Position numbers and translations under genes: made by a program
The notes under the pieces: model-generated
What the model was told of the DNA's origin: nothing
Seen by the model: the letters and a program-made list of their open reading frames with translations, nothing else
Databases searched by the model: none
NCBI RefSeq assembly: GCF_002135375.1
Contig: NZ_NEGH01000008.1
Location: 62,001 to 126,000, forward strand
DNA: 64,000 bases
Reading direction: 5' to 3'
Origin: Acinetobacter sp. ANC 4558
Lineage (GTDB): Bacteria; Pseudomonadota; Gammaproteobacteria; Pseudomonadales; Moraxellaceae
In this document: piece after piece, positions 36,629-46,872 of the stretch
How the letters are laid out: the number at the start of each line of letters is the position of its first letter
Numbering within the stretch: the stretch's first letter is position 1

Positions 36629-36657
36629 TTGTAATTTACAAAAAAATTGACTATAAT
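36629..36657 (+). promoter_or_regulatory. infA promoter
   Basis: TTGTAA (36629-36634) and a consensus TATAAT (36652-36657) are exactly 17 bases apart, 33 bases before the infA ATG. Confidence 0.65.
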
Positions 36658-36690
36658 TTGCGCCTTTCCAATTTGATACTCAGGTAGGCT

Positions 36691-36912
36691 ATGGCCAATA
36701 AAGAGGAACTCATCGAGTTCGAAGGCGTTGTCACCGAAACGCTTCCTAATACTATGTTCCGTGTACGTTTAGAAAACGGTCACGAAGTTATTGCACACAT
36801 TTCTGGTAAAATGCGTAAACACTATATTCGTATTTTAACAGGCGATAGTGTAAAAGTAGAAATGACACCTTATGACTTGACTAAAGGTCGTATTACTTAT
36901 CGTGCACGCTAA
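36691..36912 (+). CDS. infA: Translation initiation factor IF-1
   Basis: A 73-residue OB-fold protein ([20 protein letters not shown], then [20 protein letters not shown]) that binds the ribosomal A site with IF-2 and IF-3. Length and sequence match the proteobacterial family. It is a single-gene unit with a consensus promoter and a terminator. Confidence 0.97.
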   Translation: MANKEELIEFEGVVTETLPNTMFRVRLENGHEVIAHISGKMRKHYIRILTGDSVKVEMTPYDLTKGRITYRAR

Positions 36913-36924
36913 GTGTTAGTAAGC

Positions 36925-36952
36925 AAAAGCCACTAAATAAGTGGCTTTTCTG
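36925..36952 (+). terminator. infA terminator
   Basis: AAAAGCCAC (36925-36933) pairs with GTGGCTTTT (36941-36949), with a seven-base loop. Its T tract is short, so termination may be moderate. Confidence 0.65.
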
Positions 36953-36959
36953 CTCATTA

Positions 36960-37328
36960 CTATCTTAGACTGTTCGTTTTACATCCGATTGTTTTACATT
37001 CGCGGATACGCTCACCTAACCAAAAATTACGCTCAATTGTCTTCTGCGTATTACAATTTACGTAGACTGTACCTCGCTCTTCGCTAGAACAACTTTCGTC
37101 ACGTGACTTAATCCATGCAATTTGGGAGCGTTTCAATATCGTTTTTTGTTCACTATTGAGATACTTTCGAAGTTCGCCATAACTCTTATTTAAATCACGA
37201 TCAGCACTTTCAAAAACTTTATTTGTACAATAAATATCATCATATGTATTTCTTGGGTTTTCACAACTACCCGCATAACTCATTGTCGTCCATAAACCCA
37301 ACAAACAAATCATTGACCATTTTTTCAT
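36960..37328 (-). CDS. LprI-like lysozyme-inhibitor domain protein (DUF1311)
   Basis: A 122-residue exported protein with a signal peptide (MKKWSMICLLGLWTTMSYA) and the DUF1311 pattern C-x-ENPRNTYDDIYCTNK plus later cysteines. Homologues such as mycobacterial LprI inhibit lysozyme, a function inferred here. I chose ATG 37328 because AAGAGG upstream of it forms the ribosome-binding site; the longer start at 37343 lies on that site. Confidence 0.75.
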   Translation of the reverse strand: MKKWSMICLLGLWTTMSYAGSCENPRNTYDDIYCTNKVFESADRDLNKSYGELRKYLNSEQKTILKRSQIAWIKSRDESCSSEERGTVYVNCNTQKTIERNFWLGERIRECKTIGCKTNSLR

Positions 37329-37409
37329 TTTAGCCCTCTTCATATTATATTACGGTAATATTATTATATTGAATTTTATACATGAACTGATCTTTTCAAA
37401 CAAAATTAA

Positions 37410-37435
37410 AAAACGCAGCATAATTGCTGCGTTTT
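37410..37435 (-). terminator. leuB terminator
   Basis: AAAACGCAGCA (37410-37420) pairs with TGCTGCGTTTT (37425-37435) with a four-base loop. T-rich sequence follows on the minus strand and ends the leucine operon. Confidence 0.85.
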
Positions 37436-37456
37436 CCAGTCTAGCGTGAAGTATTT

Positions 37457-38536
37457 TTAGTTCAATGCAGCGACAACCGCTTGTCCCATTTCAATCGTAC
37501 CAACTCGAGTTAAGTCTGTAGAGAAAATATCTGCTGTACGTAAACCTTGATCAAGTACAATACCAACTGCATCTTCAATTGTTTTTGCAGCAACTTCTTC
37601 ACGGAATGTATAACGGAGCATCATGGCAACCGAAAGAATTGTTGCTAATGGGTTTGCTATATTCTGCCCTGCAATATCTGGTGCTGAACCATGACATGGC
37701 TCATACATTCCTTTACCATTTTCATCTAAAGATGCAGAAGGTAACATGCCAATAGAACCTGTAAGCATTGCTGCTTCATCCGATAAAATGTCGCCAAACA
37801 AATTACCCGTAACAATCACATCAAATTGTTTTGGCGCACGCACCAATTGCATTGCTGCATTATCGACATACATATGTGATAACTGAATATTCGGATATTG
37901 TTCTTCTTTTAGTGCAGTGACCGTTTGTTTCCAAAGCTCTGTCACTTCTAAGACATTGGCTTTATCCACTGAACACACCTTAGAGCCACGTAAGCTTGCC
38001 AATTCAAATGCAACTTTTGCAATACGTTTAATTTCAGATTCAGCATAAACATCTGTATTAAAGCCTTGCTTTTCACCATTCTCAAGTTCACGAATACCAC
38101 GTGGTTGACCAAAATAAATCCCCCCAGTGAGTTCACGTACAATGAGAATATCTAAGCCAGCGACTACTTCTGGTTTCAAACTAGATGCATCTGCCAACTG
38201 AGGGTAAAGGATTGCAGGGCGTAAATTAGCGAATAAATTTAGTTCACTACGAATTTTTAACAAACCACGCTCTGGTCGAATTGAACGCTCAATGGAATCC
38301 CATTTAGGACCACCAACTGCGCCCAATAATATTGCATCTGCCTTTTGTGCTTGAGCGGCAGTCACTGCAGGATACGGCTCACCATGTGTATCAATTGCTG
38401 CGCCACCTAATAAGCCATGTTCCCACGTCAAGCCTAAATTAAATTTTTCGTTTACTCGTGTTAGCACTTGTTCCGCTGCTTTAATAATTTCAGGGCCAAT
38501 ACCATCACCAGGTAAAATCAAAATATGCTTAGACAT
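37457..38536 (-). CDS. leuB: 3-isopropylmalate dehydrogenase
   Basis: A 359-residue NAD-dependent enzyme that oxidises and decarboxylates 3-isopropylmalate in leucine synthesis. It begins [18 protein letters not shown], and [23 protein letters not shown] and [20 protein letters not shown] are the conserved substrate and cofactor segments. ATG 38536 is preferred over the upstream ATG, whose four extra residues are unlike the family. It is the last gene of leuC-leuD-(lipoprotein)-leuB. Confidence 0.95.
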   Translation of the reverse strand: MSKHILILPGDGIGPEIIKAAEQVLTRVNEKFNLGLTWEHGLLGGAAIDTHGEPYPAVTAAQAQKADAILLGAVGGPKWDSIERSIRPERGLLKIRSELNLFANLRPAILYPQLADASSLKPEVVAGLDILIVRELTGGIYFGQPRGIRELENGEKQGFNTDVYAESEIKRIAKVAFELASLRGSKVCSVDKANVLEVTELWKQTVTALKEEQYPNIQLSHMYVDNAAMQLVRAPKQFDVIVTGNLFGDILSDEAAMLTGSIGMLPSASLDENGKGMYEPCHGSAPDIAGQNIANPLATILSVAMMLRYTFREEVAAKTIEDAVGIVLDQGLRTADIFSTDLTRVGTIEMGQAVVAALN

Positions 38537-38564
38537 GAATTTTTCCATTTTTAAATCAGTAACA

Positions 38565-39140
38565 TTACTGACGTTTGTTAAGTTTCATTTCCACAAACTC
38601 ACCCAAACCATTGAGGACATTATAGGGTTTGCAAAAACGACGTATTGTCTTTTGACCTTCTATTAAATCGACACATAATGGTTCTGGCGCTGACACATTT
38701 AATAATGAGCCTGTACCCACTCCACGGTTGCGATACATTTTAAAGGTATAATTTCGTTTGGCTTCAAACTTATGAATGACAAACAGCTTTTCTGCGCGTT
38801 CTTTAGAAATTGGATAAAAGCGAATAACAATTTCATGTTGTTGAGGAGAAACCGAAAGATATAGTGTATTTGGCTTATTTAATGAAGTCCCTTTTAATCG
38901 AACAACGCCTTGTTCAATTGCTTCGTGACCAATCTGATGCCGATTTTCATCAACAATTTTGATTAAATCTAAACGCTCAAATTCACAAGTCTCAGTTCCT
39001 GTACAAAAAACTAAAGCATTCTGTTGAGTGCTTTCAGTTTCTTTTACATTTTTAATTCGGGCTGTATCCCATACTTGACAACCCGTCAATACAGATACAA
39101 CCAGACTAAAAATCCCGATTTTATACACAGATTTAGTCAT
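38565..39140 (-). CDS. Lipoprotein of unknown function within the leucine operon
   Basis: A 191-residue protein with a lipoprotein signal ([15 protein letters not shown], lipobox VLTGC), four further cysteines near CTGTETC, LCVD and FCKP, and mostly beta-type sequence. It lies on the leu strand between leuD and leuB, with 28 bases to the leuB start. Its start at 39140 gives a standard lipoprotein leader. I do not recognise a family. Association with leucine synthesis may be positional only. Confidence 0.7.
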   Translation of the reverse strand: MTKSVYKIGIFSLVVSVLTGCQVWDTARIKNVKETESTQQNALVFCTGTETCEFERLDLIKIVDENRHQIGHEAIEQGVVRLKGTSLNKPNTLYLSVSPQQHEIVIRFYPISKERAEKLFVIHKFEAKRNYTFKMYRNRGVGTGSLLNVSAPEPLCVDLIEGQKTIRRFCKPYNVLNGLGEFVEMKLNKRQ

Positions 39141-39239
39141 GGAGCAGCCCAACCTTAGACTTTACAGAGCAATCAATATTATTATGCTTTGATATTATCA
39201 GGAGATTAGTCGTATATCTATGACTGAATCGTGCAGAAC

Positions 39240-39890
39240 TTATGCTTTTATTTCACTAAATACCCAAGGACGAGTTTGCTTGGTTCGTTCTTCAAAAGCA
39301 TGAATATCTTCTGCAACTTCCAAAGTTAATCCAATATCATCAAAACCATTTAATAGACAATGTTTACGAAATGGATCAACTTCAAATTTAAACCGCTCAC
39401 CAGAAGGTGTTTTGACTTCCTGAGCCTCAAGATCAATGGTTAATTGATAACCCTCAGTCTCAGTACATTCTTTAAATAGTTGATCCACAATTTCTTCAGA
39501 TAAAATGACAGGTAACATGCCATTTTTAAAACTATTATTAAAGAAAATATCAGCATAACTTGGTGCAATTACTGTGCGAAAACCATACTCACTTAATGCC
39601 CATGGCGCATGTTCACGACTAGATCCACAACCGAAATTCGCACGTGAAATTAGTACTGTCGCACCTTGATAACGCTCTTGATTTAAAACAAAGTCAGGAT
39701 TTTTAGGTCGAATAGAATTATCTTGACCAGGATAACCTTCATCTAAATAACGCAATTCATCAAATAAGTTATCACCAAAACCTGTACGCTTAATCGATTT
39801 CAAAAATTGTTTTGGAATAATTAAATCTGTATCCACATTGGCACGATCTAATGGCGCAACGATACCTTGTTCAGTGGTATATTTTTTCAT
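39240..39890 (-). CDS. leuD: 3-isopropylmalate dehydratase small subunit
   Basis: A 216-residue subunit that pairs with LeuC to isomerise isopropylmalate. It starts [20 protein letters not shown] and contains [19 protein letters not shown], the signature of the small-subunit swivel domain. ATG 39890 follows GGGAGC at good distance. It is 13 bases downstream of leuC. Confidence 0.95.
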   Translation of the reverse strand: MKKYTTEQGIVAPLDRANVDTDLIIPKQFLKSIKRTGFGDNLFDELRYLDEGYPGQDNSIRPKNPDFVLNQERYQGATVLISRANFGCGSSREHAPWALSEYGFRTVIAPSYADIFFNNSFKNGMLPVILSEEIVDQLFKECTETEGYQLTIDLEAQEVKTPSGERFKFEVDPFRKHCLLNGFDDIGLTLEVAEDIHAFEERTKQTRPWVFSEIKA

Positions 39891-39903
39891 CTTCTTGCTC
39901 CCA

Positions 39904-41337
39904 TTAAAATGAACGTACGTCAACAAAATGACCTGCAATTGCAGCAGCAGCAGCCATCGCTGGACTAACTAAATGCGTACGTCCACCATTACCTTGTCGC
40001 CCTTCAAAATTACGATTTGAGGTTGATGCACAATGCTCACCAGGTTGTAATTTATCAGCATTCATTGCTAAACACATTGAACAACCAGGTTCACGCCATT
40101 CAAAACCTGCGTCAATCAAAACCTTATCCAAACCTTCAGCTTCAGCTTGTGCTTTGACTAAACCAGAACCAGGAACCACCATTGCTTGTTTAATGGTACT
40201 TGCTACTTTTTTGCCTTTGGCAATTTCAGCAGCAGCACGAATATCTTCAATACGAGAGTTTGTGCACGAACCAATAAATACACGGTCTAATTGAATATCA
40301 GCCAATGCTTGACCGCCCGTTAAACCCATATAATGATACGCACGCGTCCAATCATTACGTTGTACATCATCTTTTGCTTGTTCTAATGTTGGAACAGCTT
40401 GAGACACTGGAATCACCATTTCTGGCGAAGTTCCCCAAGAAACTTGTGGCTCAATTTCTTCACCTTGTAATACAACAACCGTATCAAAATGTGCATCATC
40501 ATCTGAATGCAAAGTATTCCAATACGCTACTGCAGCATCCCACTGCTCGCCAGTTGGTGCATATGGGCGATTTTTAACATACTCAATGGTCTTATCATCA
40601 ACAGCAACCATTCCTACACGTGCACCGCCTTCAATTGCCATATTACATACAGTCATACGACCTTCAATTGACATATCACGGAATACCTGACCGCCAAACT
40701 CAATGGCGTGACCTGTTCCCCCTGCGGTTCCAATTTTACCAATAATTGCTAAAACAACATCTTTAGGGGTTACGCCTTGACCTAATTGACCATCGACACG
40801 TACCAACATGTTTTTCATTTTCTTTTGTACTAAGCATTGTGTTGCCAATACATGTTCAACTTCAGACGTACCAATACCATGCGCTAAACAACCAAAAGCA
40901 CCATGTGTCGCGGTATGAGAATCACCACAAACCACTGTCATACCTGGTAATGTTAAGCCTTGCTCAGGCCCGACAACATGTGCAATACCTTGACGAATAT
41001 CATTAATATCAAACTGTACAACATTAAATGTTTTACAATTATCATCTAAAGTTTGTACTTGGATACGAGATACATCATCTTCAATACCTGCAACACCCTG
41101 TGCACGTTCATTTTTAGACGTCGGTACGTTATGATCAGGTGTGGCTATATTTGCACTTAAGCGCCAAGGCTTGCGACCCGCAAGTTGTAATCCTTCAAAG
41201 GCTTGTGGTGAAGTCACTTCATGTAATAAATGACGATCAATATAAAGTAATGCAGAACCATCATCTCGTTGTTTTACTAAATGGTCATCCCATAATTTAT
41301 CATACAATGTTTTTGCTTTTTGGGTTTCGCCTGCCAT
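39904..41337 (-). CDS. leuC: 3-isopropylmalate dehydratase large subunit
   Basis: A 477-residue aconitase-family enzyme. Cysteines in [16 protein letters not shown] and [10 protein letters not shown] ligate the 4Fe-4S cluster. [20 protein letters not shown] is a conserved active-site segment. It starts [19 protein letters not shown]; the upstream five residues of the longer frame are not needed. It heads the leucine operon. Confidence 0.95.
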   Translation of the reverse strand: MAGETQKAKTLYDKLWDDHLVKQRDDGSALLYIDRHLLHEVTSPQAFEGLQLAGRKPWRLSANIATPDHNVPTSKNERAQGVAGIEDDVSRIQVQTLDDNCKTFNVVQFDINDIRQGIAHVVGPEQGLTLPGMTVVCGDSHTATHGAFGCLAHGIGTSEVEHVLATQCLVQKKMKNMLVRVDGQLGQGVTPKDVVLAIIGKIGTAGGTGHAIEFGGQVFRDMSIEGRMTVCNMAIEGGARVGMVAVDDKTIEYVKNRPYAPTGEQWDAAVAYWNTLHSDDDAHFDTVVVLQGEEIEPQVSWGTSPEMVIPVSQAVPTLEQAKDDVQRNDWTRAYHYMGLTGGQALADIQLDRVFIGSCTNSRIEDIRAAAEIAKGKKVASTIKQAMVVPGSGLVKAQAEAEGLDKVLIDAGFEWREPGCSMCLAMNADKLQPGEHCASTSNRNFEGRQGNGGRTHLVSPAMAAAAAIAGHFVDVRSF

Positions 41338-41382
41338 GTCGATTTGCTCCACTGGACTGGGTAATTTCTATTTCATTGATTC

Positions 41383-41388
41383 ATTATA
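41383..41388 (-). promoter_or_regulatory. Candidate -10 of the leucine operon
   Basis: A consensus TATAAT on the minus strand sits about 46 bases before the leuC ATG. No good -35 is seen at 17 bases, so an activator may be needed. I searched upstream for a leucine-rich leader peptide and saw none. The remainder of the 398-base leuC-thyA gap holds a separate palindrome. Confidence 0.3.
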
Positions 41389-41542
41389 CCGCCAATATCA
41401 TATAAATCTAATTTATCATTTTTATAAAATAAGTAACTTTATAGAATAAGTTAATATTTAAAATTTCCTTTCTCACAATGCATTGAACAAAGACTAATTT
41501 ATTTTTAGTCAAAGCAAATGATAATGCCTACAAAACAAAAAC

Positions 41543-41559
41543 ATAAAACTTTGTTTTAT
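41543..41559. repeat. Perfect AT-rich palindrome in the leuC-thyA intergenic region
   Basis: ATAAAAC-TTT-GTTTTAT is a perfect 7-3-7 inverted repeat between divergent leuC and thyA. It could be a protein-binding site for either. It has no T tract for a terminator. Confidence 0.4.
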
Positions 41560-41735
41560 ATTAAATAATACAATGTTTTTAAGATACGATGCTGTATTTC
41601 CCCCATAACTTTTCCTTGCCTTTCACTTAAATATAACGTCAGTTTGGTATAAACTCATCGTCATTAGTTAATTTACTTCATTTCCCACATTGATAGAAAA
41701 ATCAATTTGCGATATGGAAAAATAATAGGATATTT

Positions 41736-42578
41736 ATGAAAGCGTATTTAGACCTTTTACAACACATTCTTGATCACGGCGGAGATAAAGGTGACCGTAC
41801 GGGAACTGGTACTCGGTCTGTATTTGGTCATCAAATGCGTTTTGACCTATCCAAAGGTTTTCCAATTTTAACCACTAAAAAAGTACATTTTCGCTCAATT
41901 GTAGTCGAACTTTTATGGTTTTTAAAAGGTGACACAAATGTAAAATACCTTCAAGACAATAAAGTCACTATTTGGGATGAATGGGCAACGGCTGAACAAA
42001 CTGCTCGTTTTGGTCGTCCTGAAGGTGAACTTGGACCCGTTTATGGACATCAATGGCGAAACTTTGGTGCGACTAAAAAAGAAAATGGTTTATATGAACA
42101 AGATGGTTTTGATCAAATTCAATGGCTGATTAATGAAATTAAAACCAATCCCAACTCACGTCGACTCATTGTATCGGGTTGGAATCCTCAAGAAGCTGGG
42201 CAAGTTGCACTCCCTCCTTGTCACACATTATTCCAATTCTTTGTACAAAATGGAAAATTATCATGTCAGCTCTATCAACGTAGTGCAGATGTATTTCTCG
42301 GTGTGCCATTTAATATTGCCAGCTATGCATTATTAACACATATGATCGCTCAAGTTTGCAATTTAGAAGTTGGAGATTTTGTTTGGACGGGTGGTGATAC
42401 ACACTTATATGCCAATCATTTTGAACAAGCACAGCTACAATTGACACGCAATCCATTATCACTTTGCCAATTAAAATTAAACCCAGAGGTCAAAGATATT
42501 TTCGCTTTTAAATTTGAAGATATTGAAATTGTAAATTATGAATCTCATCCTGCTATTAAAGCCCCTGTAGCAATTTAA
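41736..42578 (+). CDS. thyA: Thymidylate synthase
   Basis: A 280-residue enzyme that methylates dUMP with methylene-THF, yielding dTMP and dihydrofolate. Catalytic Cys162 is in [23 protein letters not shown] and the N-terminal [19 protein letters not shown] are conserved. It is slightly longer than the E. coli protein (264). It precedes folA by 85 bases, and an eight-base-stem hairpin (42594-42601 with 42617-42624) lies between. A clear AGGA site precedes the ATG. Confidence 0.96.
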   Translation: MKAYLDLLQHILDHGGDKGDRTGTGTRSVFGHQMRFDLSKGFPILTTKKVHFRSIVVELLWFLKGDTNVKYLQDNKVTIWDEWATAEQTARFGRPEGELGPVYGHQWRNFGATKKENGLYEQDGFDQIQWLINEIKTNPNSRRLIVSGWNPQEAGQVALPPCHTLFQFFVQNGKLSCQLYQRSADVFLGVPFNIASYALLTHMIAQVCNLEVGDFVWTGGDTHLYANHFEQAQLQLTRNPLSLCQLKLNPEVKDIFAFKFEDIEIVNYESHPAIKAPVAI

Positions 42579-42663
42579 TTTTAAAGCGTTTTGCTCATCT
42601 CCTTTCAAATAAGCAAGAGATGAGTAAAATTAAATATGCAAAAATAAGTAATTTGAGTTTTTT

Positions 42664-43176
42664 ATGACCTTTCAAAATTTAGAAGTTGTGCACGTTGTTG
42701 CGATGGATCAACAACACTGTATTGGTAAAGCGAATGATTTACCCTGGCATATTTCTGCTGACCTCAAACATTTTAAAGAAATTACCCAAGGCGGTGTGGT
42801 CATTATGGGACGTAAAACACTTGAATCTATGGGTAGAACTTTACCTAAACGTGTCAATTGGGTCATTACACGTGATTCCAACTGGACATTTGAAGGTACT
42901 AAAGTTGCATATAGTATAGAAGATGCATTAAATCAAGCGATTGTAGATGTAGAGATATCCGAAAAACCAACTTCAATTTTTATTATTGGTGGTGGCGAAA
43001 TCTTCAAGCAAACCCTTGATATTGCAGATCGACTTGAACTCACTCACGTAGAACTTGATGTCCAAGGAGATGCTTATTATCCTCAAATTCCAAATACATT
43101 TAAAAAGGTTGCATCTGAACAACAGGTTGATGAAAAAACAGGAATTGCGTTTGAATTCGCAACCTATACAAAATAA
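42664..43176 (+). CDS. folA: Dihydrofolate reductase
   Basis: A 170-residue NADPH-dependent reductase regenerating tetrahydrofolate after the ThyA reaction; it is the trimethoprim target. Landmarks are VAMDQQHCIGKANDLPWHIS, VIMGRKTLESMG and IFIIGGGEIFKQ. Position after thyA fits the pathway. Confidence 0.93.
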   Translation: MTFQNLEVVHVVAMDQQHCIGKANDLPWHISADLKHFKEITQGGVVIMGRKTLESMGRTLPKRVNWVITRDSNWTFEGTKVAYSIEDALNQAIVDVEISEKPTSIFIIGGGEIFKQTLDIADRLELTHVELDVQGDAYYPQIPNTFKKVASEQQVDEKTGIAFEFATYTK

Positions 43177-43199
43177 AAGACAATAGGCATAGGCTAATA

Positions 43200-44252
43200 A
43201 TGGCGCCAGTGAAGCAGAAATTAACAGCTAAAATACGTTTATTGGGGAAAAAGCTTCAGCCTTTTCTTTTCGTTTTTTTTGTTGTTTGCTCTTCTATTTG
43301 GGCATGCTTAGCTATATGGTTTCAACAACCTATCAACGATAGCTTAACTATTCTGTTTATCGCGCTGTGGGTGATCTTTTCAATTATATGCATATGTACT
43401 TATCTCACCCAACATTTTCTTAGTTCTAATAAAAGCTGCCTAATCTATAGTCTTGCTTTTGTATGCAGTCTCATTTGGTATTTTAATATCGAAGCACGGC
43501 AAGACCGTGAATGGGAACCTGATGTTTCCCATGTCCTCACCTATAAACAGCATGGAAGTTTAGTCACTTTATATAATGTACGAAATTTTAATTGGCGCAC
43601 CGAAAGTGACTATGACGAAAAGTGGGAAACACGGACTGTCGATTTAAGTAAAATTACGGGTGTGAATGTCATCACATCCTATTGGATGGGTCCTCAAATT
43701 GCACATACGCTGGTCAGTTTTGACTTTGAAAATAGTTCGCCCATTACATTTTCAATAGAAATTCGCAAAGAAAAAGGCGAATCATTTTCAGCATTAGGCG
43801 GTTTTTTTAGAAAATTTGAATTAAGCCTCATTGCAGCAGATGAAAAAGATATTATTTTTACTCGAAGTAATATTCGTAAGGAACAAGTCTACTTTTTCCC
43901 AATCAATATGCCTAAAACAGAAATACGTGCATTATTTGAACAATATTTATTAACAGCCAAAGACTTACAAACAAAACCAAAGTGGTACAATACATTGACC
44001 AGTAACTGTACCACCATCGTATTTGACATGGCACAAGCCATTAGCCAAAACCAATATCCATCTGATTATAGATTACTTTTATCTGGATATTTACCTAATT
44101 ATCTTTATGATCTTCATGCATTCAGTCACCAGTGGACCATCCAACAATGGTATGAACATGCTCACATTAATCCCAAAATGGAAAATCAAACGAACTTAAA
44201 TAGTCACGAATATTCAACTTTAATTCGTCAAGGACTCATACCACTTCCATAA
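43200..44252 (+). CDS. DUF4105 domain membrane protein
   Basis: A 350-residue inner-membrane protein with about three N-terminal helices (around residues 18-38, 50-65 and 78-95) and a large outer domain containing ISFEIRKEKGESFSA-like and LTSNCTTIVFDMAQAI segments. The Cys-Thr-Thr and adjacent residues are the conserved core of DUF4105. Function is unknown in the family. It starts 24 bases after folA and is likely in the same unit. Confidence 0.78.
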   Translation: MAPVKQKLTAKIRLLGKKLQPFLFVFFVVCSSIWACLAIWFQQPINDSLTILFIALWVIFSIICICTYLTQHFLSSNKSCLIYSLAFVCSLIWYFNIEARQDREWEPDVSHVLTYKQHGSLVTLYNVRNFNWRTESDYDEKWETRTVDLSKITGVNVITSYWMGPQIAHTLVSFDFENSSPITFSIEIRKEKGESFSALGGFFRKFELSLIAADEKDIIFTRSNIRKEQVYFFPINMPKTEIRALFEQYLLTAKDLQTKPKWYNTLTSNCTTIVFDMAQAISQNQYPSDYRLLLSGYLPNYLYDLHAFSHQWTIQQWYEHAHINPKMENQTNLNSHEYSTLIRQGLIPLP

Positions 44253-44369
44253 TTTCAAGCCGAACTACAATAAACTCATCATTCAATAATCTATCGATAC
44301 AAATAGTGCTATCTGTTTTCTATTTTTCTGTTTATATTAGATATATATCAACTTAAAAGTGACCTAAAA

Positions 44370-44831
44370 ATGTTAAAAAAATTATTCGCTATTTCAATTC
44401 TAAGCTCAACATTGGCAATTGTGGGTTGTCAATCTACTCCTAGTACATCGACAAATATGACAACAACAAATTTAACACTTTTACAAAATACAACGTGGGT
44501 TGCAACAAAAATTGGAAACTCAACGATTGTTTATAATAATGATGCAGCGAATCGTGCAAGCCTTCAATTTGATGAAGCCAATCAACGTGTAACAGGAACT
44601 GATGGTTGTAATCGACTTACAGGTGCATATAAAGCAGGTAAAGATACTTTAGTTCTTGATCAACTTGCATCTACACGAATGGCGTGTATGAATAATGACA
44701 ATTTAGATCAAAAATTTAATACAGCATTAGCAAAAGTAACAAATTACCAAGTTTTTGGTCGAACATTAAAACTTCTTGATCGCCAAGGAAACCCTGTCAT
44801 TGAGTTTGAGAGCGTCATTCAACCACGTTAA
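44370..44831 (+). CDS. META domain lipoprotein (HslJ-like)
   Basis: A 153-residue lipoprotein with signal peptide and lipobox (IVGC, cysteine near residue 20), a short Thr/Ser linker and a META/HslJ domain: LQNTTWVATKIG, VTGTDGCNRLTGAYKAG and LASTRMACMNN. Such domains occur in heat-inducible HslJ and related outer-membrane proteins; their role is unclear. Confidence 0.85.
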   Translation: MLKKLFAISILSSTLAIVGCQSTPSTSTNMTTTNLTLLQNTTWVATKIGNSTIVYNNDAANRASLQFDEANQRVTGTDGCNRLTGAYKAGKDTLVLDQLASTRMACMNNDNLDQKFNTALAKVTNYQVFGRTLKLLDRQGNPVIEFESVIQPR

Positions 44832-44837
44832 GCTTTT

Positions 44838-44864
44838 AGCAGCCTAAACTTAGGTCAGCTTTTT
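44838..44864 (+). terminator. Weak hairpin after the META gene
   Basis: CCTAA (44843-44847) and TTAGG (44850-44854) with outer AGC/GCT pairs form a bulged stem followed by T's. Confidence 0.4.
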
Positions 44865-44933
44865 GTTCATGATAATTGTAATTTAAGCTAAATTACAATA
44901 TATATAGGGTCCAGTATTTTTTAGGATATAGCC

Positions 44934-45455
44934 ATGCAACAAGCACTATTTGGTGGAGGATGTTTCTGGTGTACAGAAGCGATATTTTCACGTTTAATTG
45001 GTGTTCAAAAGGTGACTTGTGGTTATGCCGGTGGAAATACACTTAATCCAAGTTACGAAGAAGTTTGTAAAGGTGAAACGAATCATGCGGAAGTGATTGC
45101 AATTGAATTTGATGAATCACAAATTCAATATGAGCATTTATTAGATATTTTCTTTGCAACCCATGATCCTACAACACTGAATCGCCAAGGTAATGATATT
45201 GGAACGCAGTACCGTTCTGTGATTTATTATTTTAATGATGAACAGAAACAAGCTGCTCAAAATACCATTAATACGCTAAAAGCAGATGATTTAAATATTG
45301 TAACTGAGCTATCAGCAGTACCTACTTTTTTCCCTGCTGAAGAATATCATCAAAACTTCTTTGCGAAAAACCCAACCCAAGGATATTGCAATTTTGCAAT
45401 TCCGCCAAAGTTGTTAAAATTACATAGTAAATTTCAACATCTTCTTAAAGATTAA
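44934..45455 (+). CDS. msrA: Peptide-methionine (S)-S-oxide reductase MsrA
   Basis: A 173-residue repair enzyme reducing methionine-S-sulfoxide. The catalytic Cys10 is in [38 protein letters not shown] and AEEYHQNFF are conserved. It is about the usual size for this class. A consensus hairpin terminator follows at 45457. Confidence 0.95.
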   Translation: MQQALFGGGCFWCTEAIFSRLIGVQKVTCGYAGGNTLNPSYEEVCKGETNHAEVIAIEFDESQIQYEHLLDIFFATHDPTTLNRQGNDIGTQYRSVIYYFNDEQKQAAQNTINTLKADDLNIVTELSAVPTFFPAEEYHQNFFAKNPTQGYCNFAIPPKLLKLHSKFQHLLKD

Positions 45456-45456
45456 T

Positions 45457-45484
45457 AAAAAGGACTGCACAAGCAGTCCTTTTT
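45457..45484. terminator. Bidirectional terminator after msrA
   Basis: AGGACTGC (45461-45468) and GCAGTCCT (45473-45480) form a perfect stem with an ACAA loop, with A's on the left and T's on the right. It can end msrA and the convergent hydrolase gene. Confidence 0.85.
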
Positions 45485-45492
45485 ATTTGGAT

Positions 45493-46134
45493 TTATGCTT
45501 TAACAAATGTCGTCCAAATATGTTCTTTTGTCTGACCTTGCAATGTCATTTTCAACTGATCACCTGCATGAAGTGCAGCAACGCCAGCAGGTGTTCCTGT
45601 CATGACTACATCACCTGGTTCTAAAGTAAAAACCTGACTAATATCAGCTAATAAAGCACCAATTTCGAAAATTAAAAATGCCGTATCACCCTGTTGACGT
45701 AATTCATCATTTACATGCAATGTGTAGTTAATTTTGTTCCAAGCTTGCACTTCAGATACATCAACCCAGTCCGCAATAATACAAGAACCATCAAATGCTT
45801 TTGCACGCTCCCACGGATGCCCTTTGGTCTTTAACTGATCTTGTAAATCGCGAAGTGTTAAATCTAAACCTAAAGTCACTGCACCGATCGCTGCCAACGC
45901 TTTCTGTGGATCAGTTTCTGCTTTTAGCGTTTGATCAATTCGTAAGGTAAGTTCACATTCATAATGGCAATTTCCCCAATCTGCATTCCAAGAAACCCCA
46001 TCCGTCAAAGAAACTAAACTACTGGGCGGTTTAATAAAAAGAACAGGACTATCAGGAACAGCATTACCCAATTCTTTTGCATGATCTGCATAACTACGAC
46101 CGACGCAAACTATTTTAGATGGACGAGTACTCAT
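45493..46134 (-). CDS. Fumarylacetoacetate hydrolase family protein
   Basis: A 213-residue member of the FAH superfamily, which hydrolyses or decarboxylates acyl pyruvates. It starts with the conserved CVGRSYADHAKELGN, has metal-ligand-rich CHYECELTLRID and ends near VMTGTPAGVAALHAGD. The substrate is unknown; YcgM-like acylpyruvase is possible. I chose the second ATG because AAGGAAAT is better spaced from it. The preceding YcxB-like gene is 35 bases upstream and may be in the same unit. Confidence 0.82.
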   Translation of the reverse strand: MSTRPSKIVCVGRSYADHAKELGNAVPDSPVLFIKPPSSLVSLTDGVSWNADWGNCHYECELTLRIDQTLKAETDPQKALAAIGAVTLGLDLTLRDLQDQLKTKGHPWERAKAFDGSCIIADWVDVSEVQAWNKINYTLHVNDELRQQGDTAFLIFEIGALLADISQVFTLEPGDVVMTGTPAGVAALHAGDQLKMTLQGQTKEHIWTTFVKA

Positions 46135-46169
46135 CATATTTCCTTTTGTGATCGAAATAATTTAAATCA

Positions 46170-46682
46170 TTACTTTTTAAATGTATTTTCAAATAGTGTT
46201 TGATCTGCCACATCTTTAAATGCACTTTTAGGCACAATCACTGCTGTTGGACTTTTTGCTGGTCCAACCTTCAATTCCAGCATATAACTTACACGACCAA
46301 TGGCAAACTTTTGAACATCTGTATATTGAAATACTTTTTTATGACCATTGCTAAAAATTTCAGCATGTGCCTGATATAAATCAATTCCTTGCTCACTTTT
46401 TCCAATTTGGTATTTGACAAATTGGCGTTTAAACATGAGTGGTAAAAACCAATAACGCATTAAAATTTGTAAAATAAAGAAAAATGTTCCTAACGCAATG
46501 TAATAACGCCCCACACCATCGAAGCCGAGATAAAAGCCCCAAATAATAATACCAATACTAATGACGGGAGTGATAAAACGTGTAAATTGCTTTTTTCCAA
46601 ATGTTGCTAAAGCAAAACCATCTTGAGATTCCTCAAGCGTTAAAATATATCGTAAAGATAAAGTAGGCTTAATTTCAGACAT
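46170..46682 (-). CDS. YcxB-like membrane protein
   Basis: A 170-residue protein with two adjacent membrane helices near residues 38-75 (VISIGIIIWGFYLGF and YYIALGTFFFILQIL) and a soluble C-terminal domain. Position of the helices and the segment KVFQYTDVQKFAIG resemble YcxB-type proteins of unknown function. Confidence 0.65.
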   Translation of the reverse strand: MSEIKPTLSLRYILTLEESQDGFALATFGKKQFTRFITPVISIGIIIWGFYLGFDGVGRYYIALGTFFFILQILMRYWFLPLMFKRQFVKYQIGKSEQGIDLYQAHAEIFSNGHKKVFQYTDVQKFAIGRVSYMLELKVGPAKSPTAVIVPKSAFKDVADQTLFENTFKK

Positions 46683-46820
46683 CAGTTCAATATTACATCA
46701 ATAATTCATCGCTAAATACTACACTAGAATATCGCGAAAGGTTATTAAATTCATGTATGACAATATTTTCTTCTTCATATTTTAAAGTTTTATTTCAAGC
46801 ATAAATCAACCCAAATATAT

Positions 46821-46847
46821 AAAAAAACCAGTTTCTAAAAAACTGGT
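46821..46847 (-). terminator. gspFG terminator
   Basis: ACCAGTTT (46827-46834) and AAACTGGT (46840-46847) pair across a five-base loop. The minus strand continues into seven T's. Confidence 0.8.
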
Positions 46848-46872
46848 CATCTTCATTTTTATCTATGTTAAA

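Noticed and set aside
40305..40577. 90-residue plus-strand ORF over leuC
   Set aside because: Antisense to a well-conserved gene, with no translation signals.
41338..41735. Leucine leader peptide and attenuator before leuC
   Set aside because: The only short ORFs upstream on the minus strand carry no leucine-codon run, and no terminator-antiterminator pair was found.
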